A DNA stretch of 64,000 bases from contig NC_079880.1 of NCBI RefSeq assembly GCF_029227915.1, positions 19,406,501-19,470,500 on the forward strand, read 5' to 3'. Position 1 is the stretch's first letter; every line of letters begins with the position of its first letter. A program made the translations under genes and the position numbers. Under the pieces are notes generated by a model. That model did no database searches. It was not told the DNA's origin and saw only the letters and a list, made by a program, of their open reading frames with translations. Source of the DNA: Hydractinia symbiolongicarpus (taxonomy: Eukaryota > Cnidaria > Hydrozoa > Anthoathecata > Hydractiniidae). This document shows positions 1 through 9,859 of this stretch, piece by piece.

Positions 1-552
1 AGTTAGCTATTTAGATAGTTAGCTGTTTATCCTTTATAAAAATAAACGATAAATATATGATCCGTAAAGTAACCGTAATGAACTATGCTGATAAATCTTG
101 CAACGTGTCGTTGATATTGTGTAGAGCTTGAAACGCTGATATAGAAAATTTATATCTATGTGCTTTTGAGTTTAAACGTTTTTGGTGACGCCATTAACTC
201 GTCAGTTTCGAAACGAGTGACCTCTTTTAGCTTAAGGTGGCCCACATTGTGGAAATAACTGACGTCACTAACTCGGTTCCAAGTTATGTAGCCTCTAGAA
301 GCAACGAGGGCACAGGATTGTGCACATTGGCGAGTTGTTGCTAACGTCTGCATTTTGTTGAATCCCTAAGCGTTCGTCAAAAGCTAATGATCCTATACAA
401 TTCCTTTAATTAGAGTTTCAAACTCTACACAATAAAGGCAACGGACAATAAAATGTTTCCATCTTTGTTGACATCATCAAAGAAATTACTGATATTTTTT
501 ATCTTTCTTCTGCCTAAGTAAATTTTTTGACAGGCTTATCGACTAGTCGCCT
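1..552 (-). repeat. Dispersed repeat family R1, copy 1
   Basis: On the minus strand this begins near 552 with ACTAGTCGATAAGCCTG followed by a CTTAGGCAGAA-like segment. The same order recurs at 9.86, 40.87 and 53.9-54.6 kb. The body carries phrases seen in other copies: a 'gtgtagag...tgaaac' stretch, 'acgtcagttatttcca' and paired TGACG/CGTCA motifs. The left part looks rearranged, since some phrases appear in the opposite orientation. No long protein is visible. The element class is unknown because I see neither terminal inverted repeats nor a clear target duplication. Confidence 0.6.
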
Positions 553-860
553 ATATTATTAGACTACGTCGGTCCGTGTGTCTGTGACAGGCAAACTGGG
601 TGTCTTTGTTTTTCTTTGATGCAACAGTCTTATTTGTTAACCTTTTTGACGGTATAGCTGCATGTCATTACATTTTAGACTGATGTCAATAACATTTTAA
701 AGTCAACGAGGGAATAATTGGCGTAATCTCCTGCGTGGAAAACTATGGGATTGCCTTGGAAAGAAATGAGCCCAATTTCCTATACTGTACATAATTCGTT
801 ATCAAAACCATTGTAAAAATATATATGTACTTGATATTGTTTCTGGTTCAAAGTGGATTC

Positions 861-1275
861 TTCCATGGGCTTATGGACTAGTCACCTATATTAATACACT
901 TATTTTGTGTTTTTGAGAGAAAATGGTAAGATTATTTTTTGTTTTACTTAAAAAAGGCGAGGAACTATATCTCGAATGCTAACCGATAAAATTCTTATTT
1001 TGACGTTACGTTGTACTGTTTTTGAGATAAACGTCAATGTTTCTAATGATATCTAGCGAAGACATTGCATGTTAAAGCTCAAAGCCAGATAATTTAGAAA
1101 TAGATTAAAATAACTGACTTCTCCTACTATGGTAACTAGGAGCCACCAAGACTAACATTGATAAGTTTTCCAAAGCTCGGTCAACCCACTTGTTTCAAAA
1201 TAGACGGATTAATAAAGTTATCAAAAAACCTTCAAATAGTAATATCTTTGTGAGGCTTGGTCAAAAGTATATGAT
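861..1275 (-). repeat. Repeat family R1, fragmented copy
   Basis: The CATGGG...TATGGACTAGTCACCTAT end (minus-strand start) is at 864-887. Related body sequence at 1110-1215 (AACTAGGAGCCACC, then TTTTCCAAAGCTCGG) matches the copy near 54.18-54.26 kb (AACTAAGAGCCACC, TTTTCCAAAATTAGG). The copy is diverged and interrupted. Confidence 0.5.
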
Positions 1276-1282
1276 TTTTAGC

Positions 1283-1494
1283 GGAGATAGTGTAGTAGGT
1301 GCATTCGGCTTCTAACCATAAGGTTTCAGGTTCGAGTCTTCAGTCCGGCGCATTCTAAATGCAGTGTTAGAGCAATGCTATATGTATCTGTAGCGGTAAT
1401 GTATCATGTTACAATCGAAGGGGGAGAGGGGAGCTTTAGGATGAAATCCCCAAGGATGTTAAAACTTCCCGTTACCTACTTACTTTACTTACAG
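1283..1494 (+). repeat. tRNA-derived SINE-like element
   Basis: The head resembles a tRNA promoter: an A-box-like ATAGTGTAGTAGG, then about 30 bases later a B-box-like AGGTTCGAGTCTTC. It does not fold into a full tRNA, because the acceptor arms do not pair. About 130 bases of unrelated body follow, then a short CTTACTTTACTTAC tail at 1478-1491. A head, body and simple tail are what a tRNA-derived SINE shows. A degenerate tRNA pseudogene is the alternative. Confidence 0.5.
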
Positions 1495-2742
1495 AAGCCT
1501 CAAGAGGTAGAATTGTTTTGTCTTTTTCGTGCCATTAACATTGTTGTTTAAAGCGTTAATTCGATACATGTGCTGGACAAATTTTACTCATTTATTTTGG
1601 CCACCAAGGAAATTGTTGAAAACAGGATGTGTAATATATTTTGCAATTTGTGGCAATTTCCTAAAATTTAAATTAAATATACTTGCAATATATGTCTTGT
1701 GGCCTTGAAAATATGTTTGTAAAACAGATATTTATGAAAGTAAATTAATTTGAAAGAAAAATAAACGTGCATGAGGTAGCAAGTCAGTAATTGGCGAAAA
1801 GCTTTGATTTATAATCCTCATCTACTATTAAATTTTTTTTAAAAAAATTAAAGTAAAGCAAGGCCATTGGGTTTTAATGTGAATTAGTTTGCTGAAACAA
1901 AATAAAAGTTACTCCGTAATAGCTTGTGCTAATTTTCAAGGGAACAACCTTCCTCGCAATTATTGTTACTGTTAAGGTGATTGTCAAATTACAATTAGAC
2001 ATCTTGTTTTTTTTTTATAATTCCTTTTTGGGTTGTGCTTAGTACGGTTCTCACGGCTTGTCTTTTGCTTCTAAATTTTACATTTGTGTGGTATTTTAGC
2101 AAAGAAAAAACGTGGGATAAATTGTCACTGAATGAAAAGAAACGCAATAACTCATTTAAATACAGGCACTTTTTCCGCAACTTTACACTATAAATATGAC
2201 TGTTCTGTTTCTGTTTTGTTTTTTGCCGCTGCCTCGTGTCCTTACTTGAAATCAATAGAAAGATTTTATTAATCAATCAAACTGCCGATTTTAAAAATTA
2301 TAAACGGGTTTTATCAGATGTTGTGAAGGAATCTTACAAAGTTTAGAAATTGCCAATAACTATCCACTATAAGCAGCAACAGACATCGCAAATGAGGGAG
2401 GGGGGGGGGACTTTTGAAAAATAATTTATCCCAAACACCTTTTTTTGTTTTGTCTAATCATAAAAATTGATTCTCTTCAAATTATCACCATAAGTAACGA
2501 AGGCAAACCTTTGCGTGTTCTTGCTTAAACTTTGATGGAAAATACACGCTTTTTCTATTATAACAACATCAAAGTAACACAAGCCCCAGATTTCCGCTGG
2601 AAAATCAGAACATTATAACAGCATAATAATATTCAGACTTTTAGTTTCAAACTTCAAATAATCTGAATCCAGATTTTGCCATATAGTAAGAACCATCCTG
2701 GATGAAAAATTCTTATTAACCTTAGTCTGAGGCCCGTAAAAA
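1495..2742. other. AT-rich spacer, no gene seen
   Basis: Open frames here are short and of low complexity, for example lysine-rich translations near 1995-2276. A run of ten G lies at about 2401-2410. I see no exon chain, RNA gene or transposon ends. Confidence 0.5.
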
Positions 2743-3430
2743 TATCTACGGGTTTGCTCGTCCTTTTTATACCTGTTACAAGGTAACAGGTATAAAAAGG
2801 ACGTACCTCGTACCCATACCTCATAATCCATACAAATATCCCTAGATCCTTAGATATTTCACAAATGGCGTCAGCTCCACAAACCAAATAAAAGATGGTC
2901 CTCTAACACCAAAACCCCTATTTAAACCCGCTCAACAATATCCTAAACCCAGCACCAAACAAGAGTATTTATGGTAGAAATGGCATCCCATTTGTTCGAA
3001 ATTACACGCGCCAGTGCACAACGTTTGTACAAGTTTGCTCAGTATACTGCACGAAACAGGAGATGTTTTAACAACACCACGGAGACAGGACGCACGGATC
3101 ACCCGAAGCATCTTGGTCGGTAGGGTCGGTGATCGTAGTTGTATTTTTTTATTTAACATTAGGAACCAATGATTCGAGAGTGTTTTGTGAATGTTTTTAT
3201 GCCCCACTGCTGGAATGTTTTGCCTTTCCATATACCGGAGTAAGGTCGTACCATTGGAAATTGAGCTGACATTTAAGTAGTGGACCTGGGCGGTACAGGG
3301 AGCTTGCGCAGTTTGTTGTCGTCGTATCGGCTGGCAATAAACACAACGCCGGAACATACCGCATTGCATGGGTCTTTCTACTTTTTGTACTATTTTGCGT
3401 GACAGGCGTATAAAGGTACTAAAATATAAA
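2743..3430 (+). repeat. Short-type R1-like repeat with internal palindrome
   Basis: The left end has CCCGTAAAAATATCTACGGG...CGTCCTTTTTATACC. The right end has TACCGCATTGCATGGG...GTGACAGGCGTATAAAGGTAC. The same two ends lie close together at 24.32-24.45 kb (CCCGTAGAAAAATCCACGG, CGTCCTTTTTATACCGCATTGCG, GACAGACAGACAAACGTATACGGG) and at 63.09-63.18 kb. Here about 600 bases intervene, including a second, inverted copy of the CGTCCTTTTTATACC segment. A 145-codon minus frame at 2932-3369 has no family resemblance I recognise. Confidence 0.45.
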
Positions 3431-3875
3431 TGTTTAAAGTTTCATTTCTGAATAATGACAAAATATTTTTCTTTATTTAGTAAAGATTTATCTGCTCATC
3501 ATGGCCAGATAAATCTGTGTTAAGGGTGTTTTCCCAATTTCCGTCAAGTGGACGAAAACCTCTATGTTATAAAAAAGTTACTTTAAGGGGAATACAAAAA
3601 TGCTCGAATCCAGTTAAATGAGGCGTTTAAGGTAAGTGTCTACTGAGGGTAATTCTCGCTATTGTAAATGATTATCACTAAAAACAGTAATTCTACTTTA
3701 GTGGACACACTTTTGAAATACCGTTTATCGTTAACTTTTGTCTCTTATATCTTACGGTAGAAAATAACTTGTAACTTATTGCGCAATGTTTTGATTTACG
3801 TGAAAACGGGGCCGGACATGGAGCTTTAAACAAATCAACAAATTCAAGATGGCCAGAGTGTAAGGAACTTCTGAC

Positions 3876-5218
3876 TTGAATGCTCGAATGCTTTTTAGCC
3901 AAGAAATGCCAATCGATATTGCCTTCACTAACGAAAATATTCAGAAAATATGTGAAAGTCATATAGACTTTACTGTCAAATGTTTGTTTGGGTTGTTCGA
4001 AGCTGACAAAATCGTGGGGAAAGTCTCTAGAAATGCTACCTCCTTTCAGTGGTTAAACCGTAAGACAAGCTATCATAAAGACGTTAGAGAAAGAAAGAAA
4101 GTTTAAAAATGAGAGGTATATCTCTTCAGAACACATTTATCTAAATTGGGATAATGAAACCTGTCAAAGCCCAATGCAAAGCGAACGTTCTGTGTTTGTT
4201 AGTCCCTGTAGGGCAACAGGAAAATACAGGGAAGTGTTCTTGTCTAGCTCAGTTGAGCGGCTTTTGCAACCATGTAATGGCCCTGCTGCTTGAATTGACA
4301 GGCTATTCCTTGTGTCCATTTAAAGAGGACCCTTGAGAAATTTCTTGCACAAGAAGACTTCGCCAATGGAGTAATCAAGCGAAGCTATGCAAAAGCTCCA
4401 GTTGGAAGCAACTGTAAAAAAAACAATTAAGTTGTAAGAATTAATATCAACTCTTTATGACCAAGAGAACGTTATACACTGTGAATTGTAGTGACAAAAA
4501 GGTACCGTTGATATCTTGTGTACCATCTCAAAATGACGGGGAGAAAATAAATACTTGCTATCGTATGTTCCAGATTGGTTCCCCTCTGTATTTTCTCCTT
4601 TACCCATTCGGATTTATAACTAACACAATTTCAAAGATACAAAAAAATATTTCATCGCAGTCAACACAACATCAATTTTTTAACCTGACACTGGATTTTC
4701 CTAAGTCCATGCTGCCGAGCGAGAAACTGGGACCTCTAAGAAAAACGAATGGCTAGAGGCTTCCTCATTGATGGTTAAAGTGCTAAGGATGCATCTAAAC
4801 CATCACTGAGGAGACCTATAGAGCATTAGACACCAGCATCCTTGAACAATCCAGGTGTAAACTTTGGAATGCTAGCCGAGGAAAGCGTTTAACTTCAAGT
4901 AATGCCTATAAGTTGCTTGCTAGAAGAAGAAACTTTGACACACTTGCAAACACGCTTCTTAATCCTTTATGTGAGAAAGATTTACCTGAATATACCAAAG
5001 ATGCTTTTAGACATGGCCGAATTTATGAGCCAGTTGCCAGGGAAACGTACATTGACATTATGAGATATTATTTAAACAGTGACATTCATGTGAGAGAAGC
5101 ACGTTTAGTTGTCCAACCTAAACTGTTCTGGTTAGCAGTTATTCCAGACGGTTTAATTTCTGCCAAATCAGATAAAAATAATTTTGAAGCCATTTTAGGT
5201 ATAAGAACAGTTGATTGA
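3876..5218 (+). pseudogene. Decayed SWIM zinc-finger / YqaJ-nuclease mobile gene
   Basis: Pieces of one protein can be followed through several frames. Around 4154-4336 the translation has a SWIM-type zinc-finger signature, CSCLAQLSGFCNHVMALLLEL read as C-x-C followed by C-x-H. From about 4807 to 5218 one frame stays open for roughly 135 codons, starting TEETYRALDTSILEQSRCK. It shows the YqaJ/lambda-exonuclease pattern: W-x3-R-x2-RLTSS, then GRIYEPVARETYIDIM, then the PKLFWLAVIPDGLI segment with the aspartate expected in the active site. The following E-x-K motif is missing, because the frame runs into ILGIRTVD and a stop. Frames break between 4106 and 4800. Genes joining SWIM and YqaJ domains are common multicopy mobile genes in cnidarians. 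That this is one such remnant is my inference. Confidence 0.6.
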
Positions 5219-5400
5219 CTGTAGAGACTTTTAGATTTTGTCTAGAGTTTAGCATATCGTTTTCGGGCGATGACAATGGAAAGGACGATTCAGACAGTCG
5301 TCTCTTTATGTAATCGTTCAAACATTTGGTTTTTATGTAGAGGTCTGGTTCAAAATGTGTATCTGTTAAAATTTCAATCAGATTATTAATTAATAACATT

Positions 5401-6275
5401 ACGCCATAAGTTACTAGAACGATGTATAAAATTGGTTTGTTTCTGTGAAAAGCTTCGCTTGTTTTATGACACCCCATGTTTTGCCTTATTTTTATTCCGA
5501 CCTTACCATTACGCCATAAGTTACTAGAACGGTGTATAAAATTGGTTTGCTTTTGTGAAAAGCTTTGCTTGTTTTATGACCTCCATCTTCCGCCTTGTTT
5601 TTATTCCGACCTTACCATTACGCCATAAGTTACTAGAACGGTGTATAAAATTGGTTTGTTTTTGTGAAAAGCTTCGCTTGTTTTATGACCTCCATCTTCC
5701 GCAATGTTTTTATTCCGACCTTACCATCACGCCATAAGTTACTAGAACGGTGTATAAAATTGGTTTGTTTTTGTGAAAAGCTTTGCTTGTTTTATGACAC
5801 CCCATGTTTCGCCTTGTTTTTATTCCGACCTCGCCATCACGCCATAAGTTACTAGAACGGTGTATAAAATTGGTTTGTTTTTGTGAAAAGCTTTGCTTGT
5901 TTTATGACACCCCATGTTTCGCCTTGTTTTTATTCCGACCTCGCCATCACGCCATAAGTTACTAGAACGGTGTATAAAATTGGTTTGTTTTTGTGAAAAG
6001 CTTCGCTTGTTTTATGACACCCCATGTTTCGCCTTGTTTTTATTCCGACCTCGCCATCACGCCATAAGTTACTAGAACGGTGTATAAAATTGGTTTGTTT
6101 TTGTGAAAAGCTTCGCTTGTTTTATGACACCCCATGTTTCGTCTTGTTTTTATTCCGACCTCGCCATCACGCCATAAGTTACTAGAACGGTGTATAAAAT
6201 TGGTTTGTTTTTGTGAAAAGCTTCGCTTGTTTTATGACCTCCATGTTCCGCCTTATTTTTACTTCGACCTTTGAT
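5401..6275. repeat. Tandem array, eight 109-110 bp units
   Basis: The phrase ACGCCATAAGTTACTAGAAC recurs at 5401, 5511, 5620, 5729, 5839, 5949, 6059 and 6169, so the period is 109-110 bases. Units 5-8 are almost identical. The first and last are more diverged, as is usual at array edges. Each unit holds GTATAAAATTGG and AAAAGCTT(C/T)GCTTGTTTTATGAC. The period is not a multiple of three, so the short peptides predicted across it are not conserved. The array starts about 180 bases after the YqaJ remnant. Confidence 0.95.
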
Positions 6276-6713
6276 TTGTCACAAAAATCACTTGACCTAA
6301 AAATAAAACGACATAAACGGATTAAAAATAAAAAGGGGTGTTCTTCTTTAAAGATAAACTTTTAAACTTTACGATAGTAAGAAAAGAGAGTTGAAGAGCG
6401 AGAAATAAAGAATAAACGTGGGACGACTATTTCGATTAAGCTTATTAGAGGCATTTTTATGGAGACTGTTTTAGGCAATATTCTTGGTTTACGGTAAAAC
6501 AGCTGAGTATACACTCTTTTATAAAAAGCAAAAAATTTGACCTTTTATCATTTCTTGTCCCATTTTTATTTGTTCCTACTTTGTATTTCAAAGTAAAAAC
6601 GCAGCGTTATAATAATTTAGCTTCATTGTGTTTCCTTACGGAAACTTCTGAAATGATCTGTGTTTTTCTTTTTAATTCTATTGTTTTTCTTAATTCGGTA
6701 CGGTCGAATTAAA

Positions 6714-6960
6714 AATGATCACGTAGACAGGTGATAAAGATAATTTATAAATAAGGGTCATTTAAAAGATCATTTTAAATGATCGAATATTTCAACCGAA
6801 ATTAAAACAAAGATAAATCATTCGGTACTGAAATACACAATCACATCATATGATCATTTAAAACAAATGCGTAGACAGGTGGTTAAGCCTCAAAATACTG
6901 GTCATTTTAAGAAATGATTTTTTATAATGATCGAGTATTTCAATATTTATATTATTAAAA
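6714..6960 (+). promoter_or_regulatory. Upstream block shared by opsins 1 and 2
   Basis: This stretch repeats at 14488-14760 in the same order: ACGTAGACAGGTGATAAAGATAA, then a palindromic TTAAATGATC/GATCATTTAA cluster, CATTCGGTACTGAAATACAC, and GCGTAGACAGGTGGTTAA. It lies 150-400 bases before the opsin 1 start. It could be a cis-regulatory module or simply duplicated flanking DNA. Opsin 3 does not share it. Confidence 0.5.
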
Positions 6961-7063
6961 GATTTTTTAAAAACATTAATTACTGATATTCCCAGCATAA
7001 TATGACCAACTGTTTTAGTATAAGTATTGGGTTGATATAAATAATTCGACTAGATTAGCTTGG

Positions 7064-7070
7064 TATAGAT
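7064..7070 (+). promoter_or_regulatory. TATA-like site, opsin 1
   Basis: TATAGAT lies 45 bases before the ATG. It aligns with TATAAAC upstream of opsin 2 and CATAAAT upstream of opsin 3, each followed by a shared ACAACTA-like stretch and TTAATTTCTTT. A second candidate, TATAAAT at 7036, also exists in this copy. Confidence 0.35.
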
Positions 7071-7108
7071 ACAACTATAGGTCTTTAGATTAATTTCTTT
7101 CTGCTACG

Positions 7109-8083
7109 ATGAATCGATCAACGTTTGTTGGTTTGCTCTCTATCATTTCTGCACTGACTTTCATCTTAAATGGCTTAGTTATTGTGCTTGGTTTTCTTAA
7201 CAGGCGAAAATTCTTTACAGCATACGATACCACGATGTTGTTTTTAATGCTGATTGAATTTTTACAAGGGGTTGTCGGTTACCCAATCGAATTATTAACA
7301 GACATAGAACACGGAGGTTTTTCATGTGTCTTAGCTGGATATTTAGTAACAAGTCTAGCCCTTGCTTCAATATCACTTTTGGCAGCGTTAGCCTTAATGA
7401 GATTAATATCAGTGATGTTTCCGTTCAAGTCACGCCTGTTGTTAAACTCTAAGAAGAACAGCCTGTATTTTATTGTACCATCAACCTTATATGGATTTGC
7501 ATGGGGTACCTTTCCACTTCTTGGCTGGAGTAAATATTCTCCCGAGCTCAACAGCGACAGAAGATGCTCTGTAGATTTAATTGGTCGAGACAAGAACACT
7601 CTCTCTTATCTGTACGCATTAATGGTTGGATGCTATCTTATACCATTGACAGTTATGTCCGTCTCTGCTTTCATAATAGCAAAGCGGCTAAGAAGAAGTA
7701 CCCACAGCATTAATGTTAAGCACGAGAAAGCTAGAACGGCACAAATGAAAAAGGAAAGACGAACGACATTATTTTTATATGTTGTCATAGCAGCATTTGT
7801 GATTGCTTGGACTCCCTATGCATTGATGATTTTTCTTATATCGCTTGGTGAAAGTGTGACCAGGAATTGGTTAGACTATTCGTCACTTCTTGCAAAAAGT
7901 TCGACTTTCTACAATCCTTTAATTCACGTTATTATGCACAAGAGGAATCGTGTTTCGCTCTTTAACTTTTTAACAGTTCAAAGAATATCAAATACGAATA
8001 GTCAAGAGATTAGTCTACACGGTCGCTCTAATGAAGTTCAAGGTGGACGCGCAAATCAACAAAACGTTTCAAGTGCCCCTTAA
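7109..8083 (+). CDS. Opsin 1, cnidarian-type, single exon
   Basis: A 324-residue seven-helix receptor and retinal-binding photopigment. The Schiff-base lysine is K263 in LLAKSSTFYNP. Other opsin marks are N21 (TM1), the C73-C153 disulfide pair, GWSKYSPE in loop 2 (E146 near position 181) and AWTPYAL in TM6 (W234). Position 113, the vertebrate counterion, is alanine (A76). A glutamate, E61 in GYPIELL, lies 11 residues after the TM2 E50 that replaces the usual aspartate, which matches position 94, reported as counterion in a box-jellyfish opsin. The E/DRY motif reads M97-R98-L99. The NPxxY motif reads NPLIH, so its tyrosine is lost. The extracellular N-terminus is very short, with an NRS glycosylation sequon at residue 2. 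No introns interrupt it. AATAAA lies at 8117. Paralogues follow at 14.9 and 22.3 kb. Confidence 0.93.
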   Translation: MNRSTFVGLLSIISALTFILNGLVIVLGFLNRRKFFTAYDTTMLFLMLIEFLQGVVGYPIELLTDIEHGGFSCVLAGYLVTSLALASISLLAALALMRLISVMFPFKSRLLLNSKKNSLYFIVPSTLYGFAWGTFPLLGWSKYSPELNSDRRCSVDLIGRDKNTLSYLYALMVGCYLIPLTVMSVSAFIIAKRLRRSTHSINVKHEKARTAQMKKERRTTLFLYVVIAAFVIAWTPYALMIFLISLGESVTRNWLDYSSLLAKSSTFYNPLIHVIMHKRNRVSLFNFLTVQRISNTNSQEISLHGRSNEVQGGRANQQNVSSAP

Positions 8084-9859
8084 AATTTATTTATTTGTTT
8101 TATTGCATAGCACGTGAATAAATTCTTAAAGATTTCATGTGGATTAACTTCTGTGAATACTTTTCCAAGATTTTGCATGGATTACCTTTAAAGATAGCAG
8201 AGATTTTTAAAGCTCAAAAGAAGGAAATTCAAAATAAAGAACAATAGATGACCACATCATACCACAATCACATCAAAAATCATTTTGACTTGCGACTTTA
8301 GGCAGCTAAACGTTGGAATGGGCTCCTATCGTCATTTTTAGTGGGTGTACCGAGTGGTATTAGTCTAGTGTAGCGGTACAGACATTTTTAGAGTTGCTGA
8401 GTGTTGTATAAAAATAACCTTGTTAAACAAGGTGTAAAAACCGTTTCTTTCTTTACAATTTTATATTAATTTTGAGTCTAGATTGTTTCGCTAGAACCAA
8501 CTACGTTATCGATATTCTTTTTTCTTGGTTTGAAAATATAAAGAGACAAAAGAAGAGGCAAAAAAATATGTGTAATAAAATATAAATATATATATAAATG
8601 TGTTTTTATTTCGATTTTAGTTTTTCATATTTTAACAGTCTACTTTTTTATGCCGCTATCTTCTGTCCTTATGTACAACGCAGCATCAAGACCAAGCTAG
8701 TGATACCTTAATAAATTTAATAAAGGAACACAAAAACATTTTTCAAAAATTCGACTAGCTGTAAAAAATATTGTTTACAAAACTGATCGTCCATGGCTTC
8801 ATGCACTATTTTAATCTTGACCTGGAGAAGTGGTGACTAAGGGAAAAATCGTAATAATAATGCGAAGATGTGAAGCCAATAATATTTCCATATCCAGTCA
8901 AGTATTCCAGGGTATTTTTCTCAGTCATGAGTCTCGAATAAAAAATGCAAAAAAGCCTTGGAAACGAGGGTGTGTTTATTGTTTACCAATATCAACTTAT
9001 TTTTACTTTTTTTTCATATACTTTTCCTGCACCAATTTTAAATTAATTAATTATTAATGATGTGAGTATTTTGCACACAAATGCAATGAAACAAAAAGAA
9101 GATTTTATGGCGATGGTCTGTAAACAATAAAAAATGAAATTCTGGTTAGTTTTTTACATAAAAGTTTTAAAATTGCCTTTTTTACGACTCAAATTGCGCT
9201 GATTAATTTTAGCAAATCGTTAACTGTAAGAATTTTATAGCCTGGATGACCTAGATAGTTCTTGTGAAAATTCCAAAAGTCCGAAATTTGTGGAAATTTC
9301 TCCACCTCAGGAGATTCCAAAAGTCCGAAATTTGTGGAAATTTCTCCACCTCAGGTGTATTATGGCAACCTAATTTCAAGCTTTGATATTTTTGTAGCAG
9401 TAACATGGAATGACTTTAGACTTTACCATAATATCGTTGTAGAAATATTAACTGGTCTTCAGACAGGTTGTGAATGCTGGATAGCACAATAACAACCGTG
9501 ATATTTGGCTTAAAGCCTAGACTTTGCAGAAAAAAAAATCAAATCTCCGAACACCATTTGTCTTAGACCAAGATTTTTAGTCACCTAAAAATTCATCATT
9601 GCTAAACATCACCACTGCACATTAAAAAAATTTAGGTGCCTTTTTTATCGCCTTTACCCACACATACCAGGTATATTCAATATTTTTTTATTAAAAATTC
9701 GTAAATAAATAAAAACACGAAAAGGGCGTTTTTTAAAAAAAATGTGGCAAAGCATTGTTGCTATGGCAATGGTGAACTGAACGCATTAAAACAAATAAAA
9801 CACATGTTTTAAAATTTCATATTTATATTATTATTATATATTATTATATATTATTATAT
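8084..9859. other. Opsin 1 downstream spacer
   Basis: No gene recognised. The 75-codon frame at 8830-9057 has no family features. A perfect direct repeat of about 40 bases lies at 9271-9311 and 9315-9355 (TTCCAAAAGTCCGAAATTTG start). AT-rich triplet DNA runs to the repeat starting at 9860. Confidence 0.5.

Noticed and set aside
2932-3369. 145-codon minus-strand frame as a gene
   Set aside because: No domain, odd composition, and it lies inside a repeat with recurring ends.
5401-6275. CRISPR array
   Set aside because: The 110-bp units are contiguous without unique spacers and the DNA is eukaryotic.
7279-7599. Antisense 106-codon frames opposite opsins 1 and 2 (also 15038-15358)
   Set aside because: Mirror frames of the conserved opsin coding sequence, so their conservation is explained by the sense gene.
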